A DNA stretch of 48,642 nucleotides from Bacteroidaceae bacterium (GCA_017619585.1 JAFZSA010000030.1:1-48642), one strand, 5' to 3'; positions 14,926-24,187 are shown, counted from the stretch's first letter. Made by a program: numbers and translations. Notes: generated by a model from the letters alone, not told the origin.

Positions 14926-17574
14926 ATGAGAAAACTTCTGGTTCTTATTCTATTGATGGCACTCTGCCTGATACCGGCAAATGCTGTGCTAAAGGAAAGA
15001 GACTTGGCACGTACCTTGAGCGTGCTGAAGGCTGAGTTGCAGGAAAAGTACGAACAGCAGCAGTACTTTATGGCTATGTACGAGCAGCAGGGAACCCAGC
15101 AGCATCAGCAGTTGGTAAGCTTTATGCATCAGTGCGAACAGATTGGGCTTATGCTGTATTCGCAGACAACGGACAATACCTTTGATATGGCATATGCTTG
15201 CCAACAGGCTACTGACTTGTATCGTGATCTTAACAATCGTGACAGCAAGATGCATCAATATGATAAGATAATCTTGCGCATAAAGCAGGAGATAGAAAGG
15301 TATGATGCGTTGATACAGTCGTTAAAGAGTATGCCTCCTGTAACAGCGGCAGATGCTGATAGCGTATTGACAGAGAATGACAGTATCCTTATGCAGGCCA
15401 TTGATTCCTTGCAAGAGAAGAAGGACTCCCTGCTTGAGGTAAGGGATAGTATGCAGGAAAAGGATCTGGCTTTTCTAGGGCATGATAAAGGTGCGGAAGA
15501 AGAGGAGAATCATGAGCCGTTATTCCTTTCCGGTCAGCAGTTGAAGGATAGGGATGACTGTTTGAAATACGCAGAAACCCTTAGGGATAATATGCTGCTT
15601 TTCCTGGAGAAACTGGAGGCGGAAAACACTTATTACAAGAGTGTTATCGGTAAGGTGGAGGAATTGAACCAGTTTGCAAGAGGACGGTATAAGCTGTTGC
15701 AGGACAATATCTTTAGGAATGGAGGTGATAACTACTTTAAGATTCTGAAGACATTCCCTATGCAGTTATTTAGGGCACAGAATGCCTTAAAGAGTAAATA
15801 TAAACCATTTGCCGGACACGAGCAGACTTTCTCGGAGTGGCGTGGTGCAACGGTGTTGTTTATCAGTATCTTCCTGATATTTTATCTGGCTCTTTCACTT
15901 CTTGTCAGCTACGTTTTCCTGAGATGGCTATTGCCTAAGAGATGGCGTGGTGAATCATTTAAGCTGAAGCGCCGTATGCTGAACAATGTCGTGGGAATAG
16001 GTCTGTTTGCCATCATAGTTATGATAGTGCGCTCTTTGACTCAGCGTAATTTCATTCAGATGGGAACTGGACATATTATTACCATGGCATGGCTGTTGGA
16101 GGTAATCTTCCTGAGTCTGTATATTCGTCTCAAGGGTGAACAGATGCGTCATGCTGCTATTATTTATATGCCTTTGATGGTAATGGCATTCGTGGTGATT
16201 CTGTTCAGAATAGTACTAGTTCCCAATCATGTGGTTAATCTGGTATTTCCTCCAATTCTGTTAGGCTTCTGCATATGGCAGTGGAGGGTATCCAAGCATC
16301 ACAGAGAACAACTTCCCCTGATGGATATTATGTATATGCATGCCACCAGTCTGGTAATTTTAATTTCCTGCGTGGCATCATGGGTGGGCTTCTCTTTGCT
16401 GGCAGTTCAGATATTGATATGGTGGACGTTCCAGTTGGCTGCCATCATGACGGTGACCTGCATCTATGACTTGATGGAGATGTATGAGGAGCGGTTCCTT
16501 TTAGTTAAGTTGAATCCAGAGCTGAAAGAAAAGAAAGCCCAGGGAATAGACATAACAGACGAGGTGAAAGCTCTGAAGAAGAAAATGGAGCATGGTGATT
16601 ATATCTCTGTAACATGGATCTATGATTTGTTCAGTCGTACACTGGTTCCTGTTATTGGTGTGGCATCCGTCTTCTTTAGCATTTACTGGGCATCCAGAGT
16701 TTTTGAGATGACAAGTCTTTGCGAGTCTTTGTTCCGTATGGATATTGTTAATCAGGAGAATCTGATCCGTATTTCTCTGGATCGTTTGTCTTTGGTGGCA
16801 ACTCTGTGGTTTGTATTCCGTTATCTGAATTATGGTATTCGTGGATTCTATTGTCATTACAGACGTAAGGTGCTCGCAGAGAACGAGATGTTGAACCTTA
16901 CTTTGGCTCGTAATGTGATTGGCATTCTCTGTTGGGGTATTTATCTGATTATCGTATTGGTAATACTGAATGTGCCAAGAAGCGGTATCAGCATTGTAGG
17001 TGCAGGTTTGGCTACCGGTTTGGGTTTTGCCATGCAGAGCATCCTGGAGAACTTCTTCTATGGCATTTCTCTGATGACGGGACGTATTCATGTGGGCGAC
17101 TATATTGAATGCGACGGTATTGCGGGAAAAGTAGAGAGCATAACCTACCAGAGTACGCAGATTGTAACGGCCGATGGTTGTGTGATAGCCTTCCTGAACA
17201 GTGCCTTGTTCAGCAAGAACTTCAAGAATATGACGCGTAACCATCGTTATGAACTGATAAAGATTCCTGTTGGTGTGGCTTATGGGACTAATGTGGAAGA
17301 AGTGCGTAAGATGCTTACGGAGGCCCTAATGCCTGTATGTCTGGAGAAGAATGCCGACGGTCAGTGTGTTACCAACGTAGAAGAGCAGCCGTTGAAGGTC
17401 AGCTTTGTGAACTTTGGCGAGAGCAGTGTTGATTTGGCTGTCTGTGTCTGGATGTTGGTAGAGGAGAAGATTGCCCTTATGGGCCGCCTGAAGGAGATTA
17501 TCTACAATACGCTAAACGAGAATAATATAGAGATTCCTTTCCCACAGAGGGATGTTCATATAATAAACAATTAA
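14926..17574 (+). CDS. MscS-family mechanosensitive ion channel with large N-terminal domain
   Basis: An 882-residue membrane channel. A signal peptide (MRKLLVLILLMALCLIPANA) leads into a long periplasmic, coiled-coil-rich region (to about residue 300), then about ten membrane helices and the MscS core. The core has the pore helix GAGLATGLGFAMQSILENFF, followed by GRIHVGDYIECDGIAGKVESI, the beta domain. The architecture resembles large MscK/KefA-type channels that release solutes under hypo-osmotic shock. An in-frame ATG at 14872 would overlap the upstream gene and hide the signal peptide, so ATG 14926 is preferred. The third gene of the mtaB operon. Confidence 0.87.
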   Translation: MRKLLVLILLMALCLIPANAVLKERDLARTLSVLKAELQEKYEQQQYFMAMYEQQGTQQHQQLVSFMHQCEQIGLMLYSQTTDNTFDMAYACQQATDLYRDLNNRDSKMHQYDKIILRIKQEIERYDALIQSLKSMPPVTAADADSVLTENDSILMQAIDSLQEKKDSLLEVRDSMQEKDLAFLGHDKGAEEEENHEPLFLSGQQLKDRDDCLKYAETLRDNMLLFLEKLEAENTYYKSVIGKVEELNQFARGRYKLLQDNIFRNGGDNYFKILKTFPMQLFRAQNALKSKYKPFAGHEQTFSEWRGATVLFISIFLIFYLALSLLVSYVFLRWLLPKRWRGESFKLKRRMLNNVVGIGLFAIIVMIVRSLTQRNFIQMGTGHIITMAWLLEVIFLSLYIRLKGEQMRHAAIIYMPLMVMAFVVILFRIVLVPNHVVNLVFPPILLGFCIWQWRVSKHHREQLPLMDIMYMHATSLVILISCVASWVGFSLLAVQILIWWTFQLAAIMTVTCIYDLMEMYEERFLLVKLNPELKEKKAQGIDITDEVKALKKKMEHGDYISVTWIYDLFSRTLVPVIGVASVFFSIYWASRVFEMTSLCESLFRMDIVNQENLIRISLDRLSLVATLWFVFRYLNYGIRGFYCHYRRKVLAENEMLNLTLARNVIGILCWGIYLIIVLVILNVPRSGISIVGAGLATGLGFAMQSILENFFYGISLMTGRIHVGDYIECDGIAGKVESITYQSTQIVTADGCVIAFLNSALFSKNFKNMTRNHRYELIKIPVGVAYGTNVEEVRKMLTEALMPVCLEKNADGQCVTNVEEQPLKVSFVNFGESSVDLAVCVWMLVEEKIALMGRLKEIIYNTLNENNIEIPFPQRDVHIINN

Positions 17575-17585
17575 GGACAGAAACT

Positions 17586-18626
17586 GTGCAGATAAACTTG
17601 TCAGAGCGTACCCTTCATGTTAGGGAGGGGGAAGTTCCTTTCCAACGGGGTAGAAAAGAATATCATCCCATTATTATCAGTATTACTGACGAGTTGGGAA
17701 AGCGTATAGGCTTGGGTGAATGTGCACCCGTGGCCGGCATCTCCTGTGATGCGGATGCGTATATCAGAATGTCTGATGCAGCCCGCCTGATTAACGAGGC
17801 ATTGGAGAGTGATGATTATGCCAAGCATCTTAGTCCTTATCCGGCTCTGTTGTTTGCGTTGGAATCAGCATTGTATGATTATCAGCAGAATCCCTTGCTT
17901 TACGATACTCCTTTTGCGCATAGTCAGACGGGTTTACCTTCTTATGCTGTAATAGATGTGGAAGGATATGACCAGATGCTGAGTCGTTGTAAGCGTATGA
18001 TTCTAAAAGGATTCAGACATTTGAAACTTCGTATAGGAGTAGGGGAGGGAACTGATGTGCTGAAGGTTATTCGTACCCTTAGGTCTCGTTTCTCAGAAGA
18101 TACATTGAAGTTGAGTGTTGATGCTCAGGGAACATATGGTCTTGATGAAGCAAGAGAGCTATTGAGGGAACTGAAACCATATGATATCCGAATGCTGGAA
18201 CAGCCTATCAGACAGTATCAGTGGAAGGATATGGCTGAACTATGTCGCATGCAGAGGGAAGAGGGGACAGTGCCAATAGCTCTTGACGAGGAGCTGATAG
18301 GCGTGAATGCACTGGAAGAGAAGTGTATGCTCTTGGATACTATTCGCCCTCAACACATAGTCATAAAGCCTATGTTACATGGTGGTATAACCGGTTCCGT
18401 AGAATGGGCAAGTGAAGCTATGAAACGTGATATCGGTGTTGTGGTTTCTGTTGCCCAAGATGGTAACATAGGTCTGCGTAATGTGGCTTTGCTGGCTGCA
18501 AGAATCTTTGGCCCGCGTTGTACAGAAGCGCAGGGCTTGGGTACAGGTTCTGTGTATCGCGATGATACGGAAATGGATATTGAGATGCATGGAAATAAAT
18601 TATGGCGTAGTCTGGTAGAAGACTGA
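17586..18626 (+). CDS. Enolase-superfamily enzyme, o-succinylbenzoate synthase-like (MenC-like)
   Basis: A 346-residue member of the muconate lactonizing subgroup. The N-terminal capping domain has GLGECAPVAGISCD. Barrel metal ligands are visible at SVDAQG (Asp), MLEQPI (Glu) and ALDEEL (Asp), and the second-side Lys at IVIKPMLHGG. The usual KxK motif on the second strand reads Lys147-Leu-Arg149, so the residue that normally acts as general base is Arg. Sequence around GECAP and KPMLHGG favours OSBS of menaquinone synthesis over dipeptide epimerase, but no other men gene is nearby. GTG at 17586, 11 bp after the channel gene, is the only suitable start. A terminator hairpin overlaps its last codons. 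Confidence 0.68.
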   Translation: MQINLSERTLHVREGEVPFQRGRKEYHPIIISITDELGKRIGLGECAPVAGISCDADAYIRMSDAARLINEALESDDYAKHLSPYPALLFALESALYDYQQNPLLYDTPFAHSQTGLPSYAVIDVEGYDQMLSRCKRMILKGFRHLKLRIGVGEGTDVLKVIRTLRSRFSEDTLKLSVDAQGTYGLDEARELLRELKPYDIRMLEQPIRQYQWKDMAELCRMQREEGTVPIALDEELIGVNALEEKCMLLDTIRPQHIVIKPMLHGGITGSVEWASEAMKRDIGVVVSVAQDGNIGLRNVALLAARIFGPRCTEAQGLGTGSVYRDDTEMDIEMHGNKLWRSLVED

Positions 18627-18646
18627 CGCCATAATTTATTTTGTTT
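18593..18646 (+). terminator. Terminator overlapping the 3' end of the MenC-like gene
   Basis: Perfect 14-bp arms AATAAATTATGGCG / CGCCATAATTTATT, continued by a partly paired inner stem, then TTGTTTTT. The left arm lies inside the coding region. It faces murF, which ends at 18656 on the other strand. Confidence 0.85.
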
Positions 18647-18655
18647 TTCCTTTCT

Positions 18656-19960
18656 TTATAAATAATCAGGTAGCTGGAATAGTTTTGTACCGTTGCTGCC
18701 TTTTATCAGAATTGTCTTGCCTTTAAGCGGATTGTTGTGGATTTCTTCTTTTACGGCTTCCACATCCTTGAAGTATCTGGCATTTATGCGTTTGTTCTGA
18801 TAGTTGAGGGAAGCAAAGTTCTCTCCAACCAACCAAATATTCTCTAAGGGCATGCCTGCCAGAATGTCCATTATTTTACGATGTTCCAGTTCGCTGTCAG
18901 CTCCCAGCTCGCGCATATCGCCAAGGATGACCATTTTGTTTTTTGAATCGATAAACTGGAAGTTTGTCAGGGCAGCCACCATACTGCTGGGATTGGCATT
19001 GTAGGCATCCACAATCAGACGGTTCCGACCAGTGTCGCGGAATTCGCTGCGGCTGTTGCTGGGAATGTAATTCTCAATGGCATGGCAAATCTGCTCGGGT
19101 GTAACACCGAAATACATTCCAACGGTGATAGCAGCACGCAGGTTAGAGATGTTGTACGCACCAATCAGGTGTGTCTGTATGGTTTGCCAGGGGGCATTGT
19201 CTTCTTGTTTCCACTGCATTCTCACAAAAGGATTGCAGGAGTCAATGCGACCTTCCACATAAGGTATGGCATTGTCGTAGAGATGGAATCCCCGTTCTTC
19301 AGCCATCTGAAGTAAATCCTCGTCTAATGCGTTTAGGAAGATCTTGGCACCACGTTGCTGTAGGTCGTCATATAGTTCTCCTTTTGTTTTCTTGACTCCT
19401 TGGAAGGAACCGAATCCTTCCAGGTGTGCACGTCCCACATTGCTAATGAGTCCATAGTCGGCCTTTACCATATTGCACAGGAAGGCAATCTCGCCAGGAT
19501 GATTAGCACCTGTCTCTATGACAGCAATGTCATGTTCCTGGGTAATGCGGAGTAGGGTACGTGGTACCCCCAGGTGGTTATTCAGGTTTCCTTGGGTGTA
19601 GAGTACGTTGTACTTCTCAGCCAGTACGCAGGCAATCAGTTCCTTAGTTGTTGTTTTGCCGTTCGTTCCCGTTATCTGTAGCACAGGAATGCTGAGTTGC
19701 TGACGGTGATAGGCTGCCAGTTCCTGAAGCGTCTGTTCTGGGTTCTCTACGGCAACATATCTGTTGTCGCCGTCGGGGGCGAATTCCTTCTCAACCACTG
19801 CGTAGGCACATCCTTTTTCCAAGGCAGAAGCAGCATACAGATTGCCGTTGAACGAGGCTCCTTTTAGTGCAAAAAAGATAGAACCCGCTGGGCAATCTCT
19901 GCTATCTGTTGTTATAATGGGGTGTTGTAAATAGATTTTATATAATTGTTCTATCTTCAT
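18656..19960 (-). CDS. murF: UDP-N-acetylmuramoyl-tripeptide--D-alanyl-D-alanine ligase
   Basis: A 434-residue cytoplasmic Mur ligase that adds D-Ala-D-Ala to the UDP-MurNAc tripeptide, the last soluble step of peptidoglycan precursor synthesis. The ATP-binding P-loop is LQITGTNGKTTTKEL, followed by the Mur motifs VIETGANHPGEI, SNVGRAHLEGFGS and, in the C-terminal domain, VDAYNANPSSM and ILGDMRELG. Length and motifs are normal. It is transcribed alone, divergently from folP, from a promoter at 19989-19996. Confidence 0.94.
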   Translation of the reverse strand: MKIEQLYKIYLQHPIITTDSRDCPAGSIFFALKGASFNGNLYAASALEKGCAYAVVEKEFAPDGDNRYVAVENPEQTLQELAAYHRQQLSIPVLQITGTNGKTTTKELIACVLAEKYNVLYTQGNLNNHLGVPRTLLRITQEHDIAVIETGANHPGEIAFLCNMVKADYGLISNVGRAHLEGFGSFQGVKKTKGELYDDLQQRGAKIFLNALDEDLLQMAEERGFHLYDNAIPYVEGRIDSCNPFVRMQWKQEDNAPWQTIQTHLIGAYNISNLRAAITVGMYFGVTPEQICHAIENYIPSNSRSEFRDTGRNRLIVDAYNANPSSMVAALTNFQFIDSKNKMVILGDMRELGADSELEHRKIMDILAGMPLENIWLVGENFASLNYQNKRINARYFKDVEAVKEEIHNNPLKGKTILIKGSNGTKLFQLPDYL

Positions 19961-19986
19961 ATTTCTTGATTTTTTTCAATTAACGA

Positions 19987-20038
19987 CACAAAGTTATACC
20001 ATTTTTCTGATAATTGGCAAATAATGTATAACTTTGTG
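19987..20038. promoter_or_regulatory. Divergent murF / folP promoters forming an inverted repeat
   Basis: Minus-strand -7 box TAACTTTG at 19989-19996 (murF) and plus-strand TAACTTTG at 20029-20036 (folP). They lie in perfect 13-bp inverted arms CACAAAGTTATAC (19987-19999) and GTATAACTTTGTG (20026-20038) with 26 bp between. Confidence 0.65.
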
Positions 20039-20058
20039 GCAAAGTTACCGGTAATTAT

Positions 20059-20907
20059 ATGAAAGGTCTGTTGCCTTATACTATAAATGTGGGTGGAAAA
20101 CTCATGGATTTGAGCGAACCTCAGGTCATGGGAATTCTTAATGTGACCCCTGATTCGTTTTATTCTGCAAGTCGCAAGAATACTGATCAGGAGATAGCTG
20201 ATCGTGTGCAGGCCATTCTGGCAGAAGGTGGCTCTATGATTGATGTCGGGGCTTACAGCAGTCGTCCGGGAGCTGATGATGTGTCGGCCGGGGAGGAGAT
20301 GAGCCGCTTGCGTTGCGGCTTGAAGATTCTTCGCGATATTGCCCCAGATGCTGTAGTGAGTGTTGATACATTCAGAGCCGATGTGGCCAAGATGTGTGTG
20401 GAGGAGTATGGCGTACAGATTATCAACGATATCAGTGGTGGTGAACTGGATGAACGTATGTTCAGTACAGTTGCCGAATTGGGCGTTCCCTATATCCTGA
20501 TGCATATGAAGGGAAATCCGCAGACTATGCAGCAGGAACCTCATTATGATGATTTGCTGACCGAGATGCTCCGTTACTTTGGTACTAAGGTACAACAGTT
20601 GCATGAGCTGGGAGTTAAGGATATAATTCTGGATTCTGGTTTTGGTTTTGCCAAGACGTTGGATCATAACTACGAACTGATGAACCGCATGCAGGACCTC
20701 CAGGTACTGGAGTTGCCTATGTTGGTGGGCGTTAGTCGTAAGTCTATGATATATCGCTTGCTGGGTACTACACCCGAGGAGGCATTGAACGGAACCTCAG
20801 TATTGAACACGTTGGCATTGCTGAAGGGGGCAAGTATCCTTAGGGTACATGATGTAAAGGAAGCTGTTGAGGTGGTGCAGATAGTAAAAAAGATGCTGGC
20901 ATGTTAG
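20059..20907 (+). CDS. folP: Dihydropteroate synthase
   Basis: A 282-residue folate enzyme joining p-aminobenzoate to hydroxymethyl-dihydropterin pyrophosphate; target of sulfonamides. The first signature is MGILNVTPDSFY, followed by IDVGAYSSRPGA, VSVDTFRADVA, INDISGG and VGVSRKSMI. The pterin-binding loop reads LDSGFGFAKT where DPGFGFGKT is usual, two conservative changes. The diadenylate cyclase gene overlaps its end by 7 bp, a pairing common in Bacteroidetes. Confidence 0.93.
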   Translation: MKGLLPYTINVGGKLMDLSEPQVMGILNVTPDSFYSASRKNTDQEIADRVQAILAEGGSMIDVGAYSSRPGADDVSAGEEMSRLRCGLKILRDIAPDAVVSVDTFRADVAKMCVEEYGVQIINDISGGELDERMFSTVAELGVPYILMHMKGNPQTMQQEPHYDDLLTEMLRYFGTKVQQLHELGVKDIILDSGFGFAKTLDHNYELMNRMQDLQVLELPMLVGVSRKSMIYRLLGTTPEEALNGTSVLNTLALLKGASILRVHDVKEAVEVVQIVKKMLAC

Positions 20908-21680
20908 AATTCGGAATAAAGGACTTGATTGATATCTTACTTGTGGCAATAGGCCTGTTCTATTGTTACAAGGTAATGAAGCAATCGCGCTCTGTGAATA
21001 TCTTTTACGGAGTGTTGTTCTTTATCAGTTTCTGGATTGTTGTCAGCAAGGTGCTGGAGATGAAGTTGGTGGGAGGCATTCTTGATAAGTTGGTGAATGT
21101 GGGTGCTATTGCCATCATTATTCTGTTTCAGGAAGAGATCAGACATTTCTTCTTCAGAGTCGGAACACGTCAGAGGGTGCACAGGTTTGTGAATTTCTTT
21201 CGTCCCGACAAGAAAAAGGATCTTTCTGAGTTCGTGCATGAGCGTGAGACTATCTTTCCCATTGTAATGGCCTGCCTGAATATGAGTAAGCAGCGTGTGG
21301 GTGCCCTGATAGTATTGCAGAACCATCTTCCGTTGAATGATTTCGTTCGGACAGGTGAGTTGGTGAATGCCAAAATCAGTCAGCGACTGATAGAGAATAT
21401 CTTCTTCAAGAACAGTCCGCTGCATGATGGAGCCATGATCATCTCAAACAATAAGATTACGGCTGCGGCATGCATCTTGCCTATCAGTCATGACTTGGAT
21501 ATTCCCAAGGAGTTCGGCTTGCGCCACAGAGCTGCCAAGGGTATCAGCCAGGAGACGGATGCGCTGGCAATTGTGGTTAGTGAGGAGACCGGCAGCATCA
21601 GTGCTGCCTATAACGATGTGTTAAGAGCACATATTTCAGCAGAGGAATTGGAACACTTGCTGATGAAGGGAAGGTTCTAA
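20901..21680 (+). CDS. cdaA: Diadenylate cyclase, CdaA type
   Basis: A 259-residue membrane enzyme making cyclic di-AMP from two ATP. Hydrophobic segments in the first 85 residues (DILLVAIGLFYCYKV, IFYGVLFFISFWIVV, VGAIAIIILF) form three helices, followed by the DAC domain with the active-site motifs SPLHDGAMII (DGA) and FGLRHRAAKGI (RHR). The product usually controls potassium and osmotic balance and envelope homeostasis. It overlaps folP by 7 bp and is the last gene of that unit. Confidence 0.93.
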   Translation: MLEFGIKDLIDILLVAIGLFYCYKVMKQSRSVNIFYGVLFFISFWIVVSKVLEMKLVGGILDKLVNVGAIAIIILFQEEIRHFFFRVGTRQRVHRFVNFFRPDKKKDLSEFVHERETIFPIVMACLNMSKQRVGALIVLQNHLPLNDFVRTGELVNAKISQRLIENIFFKNSPLHDGAMIISNNKITAAACILPISHDLDIPKEFGLRHRAAKGISQETDALAIVVSEETGSISAAYNDVLRAHISAEELEHLLMKGRF

Positions 21681-21766
21681 AAGAAATCGTTTAAATAACG
21701 AAATTTCGAAAAATAAAACAGTCGGATAGTAAATTGTAAATAATAACTCATAAAATAGTAATTGAT

Positions 21767-22777
21767 ATGACATTAATGGAGAAAATCATCGCTCGTGCCA
21801 AGAGTAACAAGCAGCGCATTGTCCTGCCAGAGAGCTTGGAGGAGCGAACACTGACAGCCGCAGATAAGGCTCTTGCCGATGATTTGGCAGAGATTATCCT
21901 TATTGGTAATCGCGACGAGATTTTTGCCTTGGGAAAGAATTTGGGACTTACCCATCTTGACAAGGCCGAGATTATTGACCCCGCAACCAGCGAGTTGACT
22001 GCAGAGTATACCGAGCTGCTCTACAACCTGCGTAAGAGCAAGGGTATGACCATGGAGGAGGCACACAAGAAGGTGCTGACAGATCCTCTTTATTTTGGCT
22101 GCCTTATCATCAAGAGCGGACATGCCGACGGACAGATCAGTGGTGCCCTCTCAACAACGGGTGACACCCTACGTCCTGCCCTTCAGATTATCAAGTGTGC
22201 TCCTGGCATTACATGTGTCAGCGGTGCTATGTTGCTGATTACTGACAAACCAGAATATGGTGAGGACGGTGTCGTAGTATTGGGTGATGTGGCTGTAACA
22301 CCTGTTCCCGATGCTTCACAACTGGCACAGATTGCCGTTTGTACGGCTCATACAGCACGTAGTGTTGCTGGTTTTGCTGATCCCCGTGTTGCTATGTTGA
22401 GTTTCAGTACCAAGGGTAGTGCCAAGCACGAGGTAGTTGACAAGGTAATTGAGGCTACCCGTCTGGCTCATGAGATGGAGCCCTCTTTGAAGTTGGATGG
22501 CGAATTGCAGGCTGATGCTGCTCTGGTTCCCTCTGTGGGTGAGAAGAAAGCTCCCGGTTCTGCTATTGCCGGTCATGCCAACGTGTTGGTAGCACCCAGC
22601 CTCGAGGTTGGAAACATTGGCTACAAGCTGGTTCAGCGCTTGGCTGGTGCCGATGCTATTGGTCCCATCCTGCAGGGTATTGCTCATCCCGTTAACGACC
22701 TTTCTCGTGGTTGCTCAGTAGATGACATCTACAAGATGGTTGCCATCACTGCATGTCAAGCAATGGACGCGAAGTAG
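21767..22777 (+). CDS. pta: Phosphate acetyltransferase
   Basis: A 336-residue single-domain phosphotransacetylase converting acetyl-CoA and phosphate to acetyl phosphate. Landmarks are IVLPESLEERTL near the N terminus, KSGHADGQISGALSTTGDTLRPALQ (read in two parts) in the middle, and PDASQLAQIAV and SFSTKGSAKH later. It is the short form, without the P-loop DRTGG regulatory domain of enterobacterial Pta. It works with the acetate kinase gene downstream to make ATP and acetate. Confidence 0.94.
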   Translation: MTLMEKIIARAKSNKQRIVLPESLEERTLTAADKALADDLAEIILIGNRDEIFALGKNLGLTHLDKAEIIDPATSELTAEYTELLYNLRKSKGMTMEEAHKKVLTDPLYFGCLIIKSGHADGQISGALSTTGDTLRPALQIIKCAPGITCVSGAMLLITDKPEYGEDGVVVLGDVAVTPVPDASQLAQIAVCTAHTARSVAGFADPRVAMLSFSTKGSAKHEVVDKVIEATRLAHEMEPSLKLDGELQADAALVPSVGEKKAPGSAIAGHANVLVAPSLEVGNIGYKLVQRLAGADAIGPILQGIAHPVNDLSRGCSVDDIYKMVAITACQAMDAK

Positions 22778-22992
22778 AAAGACCCTCTCCAACCCCTAAC
22801 CCCTCCTCCCCCTTTATGGGGAGGTGGGGGAAAAGGTGAAGAATAAAAAGAGAAAATAACTAAGAATAATTACAGCCCGTATCTCTGTCCCTCCCCATAG
22901 AGGGGGGAGGGCTAGGGAGAGGGTCAAAAACTGTCCAAGACCCTGCGTAGCAGTTTCCTCCCCATAGAGGGGGAGGGTTAGGGAGAGGGTCC
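22777..22992. repeat. C/G-rich palindromic repeats between pta and ackA
   Basis: Fills the 219-bp gap. A left end with AAGACCCTCTCC and CTCCCCC..TATGGGGAGG faces two right-hand copies, each with CCTCCCCATAGAGG followed by AGGGAGAGGGTC (ending about 22926 and 22991). The outer ends are therefore inverted copies of each other. The inserted block lies within a pair of genes usually close together. Confidence 0.75.
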
Positions 22993-22996
22993 GATT

Positions 22997-24187
22997 ATGA
23001 AGATATTAGTCTTAAACTGCGGGAGCAGTTCTATTAAGTACGCATTGTACAATATGGATGACCAGAGCGTCATCACCAGTGGCGGCATCGAGAAGATTGG
23101 CCTGCCCGATAGTTTTATAACCGTTAAGTTGAATGGCGAGAAGCACAAGATGGAGCGCCCCATTGCTGAGCATACTGCAGGTGTGCAGTGGATATTCGAG
23201 GTGCTGACAAAGGGTGAGTATGCTGTGCTGAAGAGCTTGGAAGAGTTGGATGCCGTTGGCCATCGTATGGTACACGGAGGTGAGAAGTTCAATAAGAGCG
23301 TTCGTCTGACTCCCGAGGTAATGGAGGCTTTTGCTGCCTGCAACGATTTGGCTCCCCTGCACAACCCTGCTAACATCAAGGGCGTGAATGCCGTTTCTGC
23401 TTTGCTGCCCAACATTCCTCAGGTAGGAGTGTTTGACACCGCTTTCCATCAGTCAATGCCTGACTATGCCTATATGTATGCTTTGCCTTACAATCTGTAC
23501 AAACAGTACGGCGTACGTCGTTACGGCTTCCACGGAACCAGCCACCGTTATGTTTCACAGCGTGTGTGTGAGTTCCTGGGTGTAAAGCCTGAGGGTAAGA
23601 AGATTATCACCTGTCACATTGGCAACGGTGCCAGCATCGCTGCCGTTAAGGATGGCAAGTGTGTAGATACTTCTATGGGTCTTACTCCTTTGGAGGGTCT
23701 TATCATGGGTACCCGCAGCGGTGACATTGATGCCGGTGCTGTTACATTCCTGATGGATAAGTTGAACCTCGATACCAAGGGAATCAGCAACCTGCTGAAC
23801 AAGCAGAGCGGTCTGGCTGGCGTAAGCGAGGGAAGTAGCGACTTCCGTGATATTCTGGCAGGCATTGCTAATGGTAACGACAAGGCTCGTCTGGCCAAGG
23901 AGATGTACACCTATCGTATCAAGAAGTACATTGGTCAGTATGCTGCCGCTATGGGTGGTGTGGATATCATCCTCTTTACCGGTGGCGCTGGCGAGAACCA
24001 GTGGGAAGTTCGTGAGGGTGCTACCCAAGGACTCGAGTTCATGGGTGTTAAGATGGATGTTCAGAAGAACCGTGCTTGCCGTGCTACTGAGGCTATCCTC
24101 AGTGCCGACGATTCTAAGGTAACTGTTTGCTGTATTCCTACAGACGAGGAGCTGATGATTGCTCTGGATACTCAGGCACTCTGCTAA
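22997..24187 (+). CDS. ackA: Acetate kinase
   Basis: A 396-residue ASKHA-fold kinase transferring phosphate from acetyl phosphate to ADP. The N terminus MKILVLNCGSSSIKYALYNM is the classic signature; the second motif VGVFDTAFHQSMPDYAYMYALP, quoted here in part as DTAFHQSMP, the ATP-site CHIGNGASI and the LTPLEGLIMGTRSGDID region (TPLEGLIMGTR) follow, with FTGGAGEN near the end. Length is standard. It acts with Pta, from which it is separated by repeat DNA; a terminator follows. Confidence 0.95.
   Translation: MKILVLNCGSSSIKYALYNMDDQSVITSGGIEKIGLPDSFITVKLNGEKHKMERPIAEHTAGVQWIFEVLTKGEYAVLKSLEELDAVGHRMVHGGEKFNKSVRLTPEVMEAFAACNDLAPLHNPANIKGVNAVSALLPNIPQVGVFDTAFHQSMPDYAYMYALPYNLYKQYGVRRYGFHGTSHRYVSQRVCEFLGVKPEGKKIITCHIGNGASIAAVKDGKCVDTSMGLTPLEGLIMGTRSGDIDAGAVTFLMDKLNLDTKGISNLLNKQSGLAGVSEGSSDFRDILAGIANGNDKARLAKEMYTYRIKKYIGQYAAAMGGVDIILFTGGAGENQWEVREGATQGLEFMGVKMDVQKNRACRATEAILSADDSKVTVCCIPTDEELMIALDTQALC

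Noticed and set aside
17586..18626. Dipeptide epimerase as the name for the enolase-superfamily gene
   Set aside because: GECAP near the N terminus and KPMLHGG fit OSBS better; but because the KxK motif is altered, no specific symbol was assigned.
22778..22996. A structured leader or riboswitch before ackA
   Set aside because: The hairpins are copies of a dispersed C/G-rich repeat found at unrelated loci, not a gene-specific leader.
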